Positions 13,795-15,355 of a DNA stretch of 15,355 nucleotides are shown one piece after another; position 1 is the first letter of the stretch; every line of letters begins with the position of its first letter. The position numbers were made by a program, and so were the translations under genes. Below the pieces are notes generated by a model. It worked only from the letters and a program-made list of their open reading frames with translations, had not been told where the DNA came from and searched no databases. The DNA is from Leptospiraceae bacterium (GTDB lineage Bacteria; Spirochaetota; Leptospiria; Turneriellales; Turneriellaceae), in NCBI GenBank assembly GCA_016788945.1, contig JAEUSA010000084.1, positions 1-15,355 of the forward strand, in the 5' to 3' direction.

Positions 13795-14367
13795 TCACAG
13801 CTCGCGCGGTTCGACTACATAAACCTGTACCATAATGAGGGTTTTGCCGCGAAACCGGAACCGGATTCCGCGGCTTACGACATCCACCATATCATGCAAC
13901 CGCACCACGCGCGCCGTGCCATAAAAGCGTGCCAACATGCCTGCCGCAGTCTCAGCGCTGTGGCCTGACAGATCAGCTTCTCTCAGGCCAAGTGCGGTAA
14001 ACCATTGTAGTGAGTCTGCCTTGTGCTTTTCGACTTCAAGGCCAATCTCGACGATTCGACCGTTCTTGAGCACAAAGTTAGCGCTGAATCTCTCTTCTGT
14101 GTAATAAAGCGTTTCGGGCGAAGCATGATTGCGGTACGCAGGCTCACCGAAGCGACGGCGCAGTTCGACTTCACTTTCACCCAAAAGCATGCCGGCAGCC
14201 CCGGTAGCCTCAATGATATGCCGCGGCTGGTTTCTCAGCAGCATGATATCGATCTCGCCGGGCAGCGGTTTCCAGCGCTCAATCGAGCGGTTCGGCCGCG
14301 TGCCGGCGAGCAGCGTATTTGGTGATCCCGCGGGCAAAAAAATGCCGATAAAACAGCATATGACCAA
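13795..14367 (-). CDS. Small exported hypothetical protein, BamE/SmpA-like pattern
   Basis: From the TTG at 14367, which has AAGAGGG eight bases upstream (14382-14376), this gives 190 residues starting with a hydrophobic export-type segment (1-22, VICCFIGIFLPAG ... LLAG). The frame is open to 14607, but that would run far into the divergent LOG gene. The core has GMLLGESEVELRRRFGEPAY (57-76), the lid-like pattern by which BamE/SmpA and related periplasmic domains are recognised. It then has ETLYYTEERFSANFVLKNG and a C-terminal beta-rich part ending RGIRFRFRGKTLIMVQVYVV. I cannot name a function. An ATG at 14244 would give a leaderless 149-residue form. It is 40 bases upstream of cheR and probably cotranscribed. 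Confidence 0.65.
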   Translation of the reverse strand: MVICCFIGIFLPAGSPNTLLAGTRPNRSIERWKPLPGEIDIMLLRNQPRHIIEATGAAGMLLGESEVELRRRFGEPAYRNHASPETLYYTEERFSANFVLKNGRIVEIGLEVEKHKADSLQWFTALGLREADLSGHSAETAAGMLARFYGTARVVRLHDMVDVVSRGIRFRFRGKTLIMVQVYVVEPREL

Positions 14368-15154
14368 GAAGCGTGCCCTCTTCAAAGCGTATGAAGATCC
14401 TGAATTCATGACCTCTTTTGAAGCGCGCCAGCTACGCATGCTTTCTGAATACCTGATGCCCCTCACACACTTTGACAAGCTGCGCGTCAAGGATACCATA
14501 GTATTTTTCGGCTCTGCCCGCCTGTCGGCTCCGCACCAGGCAAAAGCCGAGCGCAAGCGCCTTGAACAGGCAGGCGAATGGAATGAGATTGAAGAGCGCC
14601 ACTTCAACCTGCGCTTGCGTTATTATAAAGATGCGGTGCGCCTCGCGTACAAATTGACGCAATGGTCGAAGGCATTGCCCGCTGATGCACGGCGCTTTCT
14701 CATTTGTTCGGGCGGCGGCCCCGGCATCATGGAAGCGGCGAACCGCGGTGCGTCGCATGCGCGCGGATTGTCAGTGGGTATGAATATTTCCCTGCCATTC
14801 GAGCAAGAACCGAACCCTTACATCACGCAGACTCTGAACTTCGAGTTCCACTACTTTTTCATGCGCAAGTTCTGGCTGATGAATCTGGCCAAAGCCCTGG
14901 TCATTTTCCCCGGAGGTTATGGCACGCTCGACGAACTATTCGAAGTGCTGACCTTGGTGCAGACGCGTAAGGTACAGAAGAGGCTGCCGATTATCGTGTT
15001 CGGCAAAGAATATTGGGATGAAGTCATCAATTTCGAAGCAATGGCGCGCTGGCGCATGATCAAGTATGAGGATATCAAATACGTGCATTTTTCCAACGAC
15101 CCCGAAGACGCCTTTCAATACCTGACGAAGAATTTGTCGGAGCTATATTTGTAG
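14342..15154 (+). CDS. LOG-family (lysine-decarboxylase-like) nucleotide phosphoribohydrolase
   Basis: This 270-residue Rossmann-fold protein belongs to the TIGR00730/LOG family. Key motifs are IVFFGSAR (53-60), CSGGGPGIMEAANRGA (122-137) and FPGGYGTLDELFE (189-201), the last two forming the nucleotide-binding and catalytic site with Arg135 and Glu198. Characterised members release the base from nucleoside 5'-monophosphates; the exact substrate is not predictable here. Compared with ~190-residue LOG proteins it has an N-terminal helix region (1-50) and a charged insertion (63-110) seen in longer bacterial members. The frame is open upstream to 14129, but that stretch is antisense to the hypothetical gene. 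Starts at 14342 or at the ATG 14360 are more likely; neither has a good RBS. Confidence 0.88.
   Translation: MPIKQHMTKKRALFKAYEDPEFMTSFEARQLRMLSEYLMPLTHFDKLRVKDTIVFFGSARLSAPHQAKAERKRLEQAGEWNEIEERHFNLRLRYYKDAVRLAYKLTQWSKALPADARRFLICSGGGPGIMEAANRGASHARGLSVGMNISLPFEQEPNPYITQTLNFEFHYFFMRKFWLMNLAKALVIFPGGYGTLDELFEVLTLVQTRKVQKRLPIIVFGKEYWDEVINFEAMARWRMIKYEDIKYVHFSNDPEDAFQYLTKNLSELYL
14368..14382 (-). promoter_or_regulatory. RBS selecting a TTG start for the exported hypothetical gene
   Basis: AAGAGGG (14382-14376) stands eight bases before the TTG at 14367-14365. It lies inside the 5' coding part of the divergent LOG gene, so the two starts overlap. Confidence 0.5.
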
Positions 15155-15355
15155 AAGCGAAGGCCTCTCAACGCCGCCGGCTGCTCGATAGCCATTTCGT
15201 AAGTCCCTTCGGAAATAGAAACCGCATAAGGCTGCAGGCAGGCAGTTTTGCGAGCGATTCGCCGAGTCTGCAGCCGGGGCGGTTTTTTCCGGAACCGACT
15301 CAAGTGAAACATAGAGATTCGCGTGGAAAATCCGCGGTCTGAAATAATTGCGCTT
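15155..15355. other. Right-end region without a supported gene
   Basis: These 201 bases hold two overlapping minus-strand open frames that run in from the right edge and a possible GTG start on the plus strand at 15323 with only 11 codons in view. No terminator-quality hairpin follows the LOG gene. Nothing here can be named. Confidence 0.4.

Noticed and set aside
14129..14341. LOG protein starting at 14129
   Set aside because: The first 71 codons are antisense to the exported hypothetical gene and do not look like the family; homology begins after 14342.
15323..15355. Possible GTG start of a plus-strand gene at the right edge
   Set aside because: Only 11 codons are in view and the upstream AGAG is weak; it cannot be judged.

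Overview
The window is 15.4 kb of dense bacterial coding sequence (16 genes, at most about 150 bases between most neighbours). It has no tRNA, rRNA, CRISPR or recognisable insertion sequence. Moderately GC-rich codons, a bactofilin next to shape-type LytM genes, an HPr/HPr-kinase pair, a separate cheR-cheD-cheB operon with a receiver-less CheB, and many TPR/GAF signalling proteins suggest a spirochaete of the Leptospirales, perhaps close to Turneriella. That placement is inference from gene content, not from a marker gene.

Region 1 (1-2738, minus strand) is a three-gene run: a secreted, catalytically dead LytM/M23-fold protein, a metal-dependent amidohydrolase, and a cNMP-fold/TPR protein that runs off the left edge. 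Region 2 (2887-5608, plus strand) is divergent from it: a bactofilin, a membrane-anchored LysM-M23 endopeptidase with all zinc ligands, and a NeuB-type synthase without a C-terminal antifreeze domain. Bactofilin, active M23 and inactive M23 together resemble the ccmA-csd1-csd2 helical-shape set of Helicobacter, so this is a candidate cell-shape locus.

Region 3 (10987 down to 5638, minus strand) is a tight run of six genes: TRAP substrate-binding protein, Mpo1-like DUF962 membrane protein with a histone-like tail, GAF-SpoIIE(PP2C)-TPR phosphatase, long HPF, HPr kinase/phosphorylase and HPr. HPF and HprK overlap by 4 bases, and HprK appears to start at CTG. HPF carries two tandem copies of what looks like its C-terminal dimerisation domain. 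The HPr keeps both His15 and Ser46. The module probably links nutrient or stress sensing to ribosome hibernation and HPr phosphorylation.

Region 4 (11092-11706, minus) is a lone outer-membrane beta-barrel gene with a clear terminator, a strong RBS and a 5'-UTR inverted repeat. Region 5 (14367 down to 11856, minus) is a small exported BamE-like hypothetical followed by cheR, cheD and a CheB consisting only of the methylesterase domain. Region 6 (14342-15154, plus) is a LOG-family phosphoribohydrolase-like protein whose start overlaps the divergent hypothetical gene. The last 200 bases hold no gene I can support.
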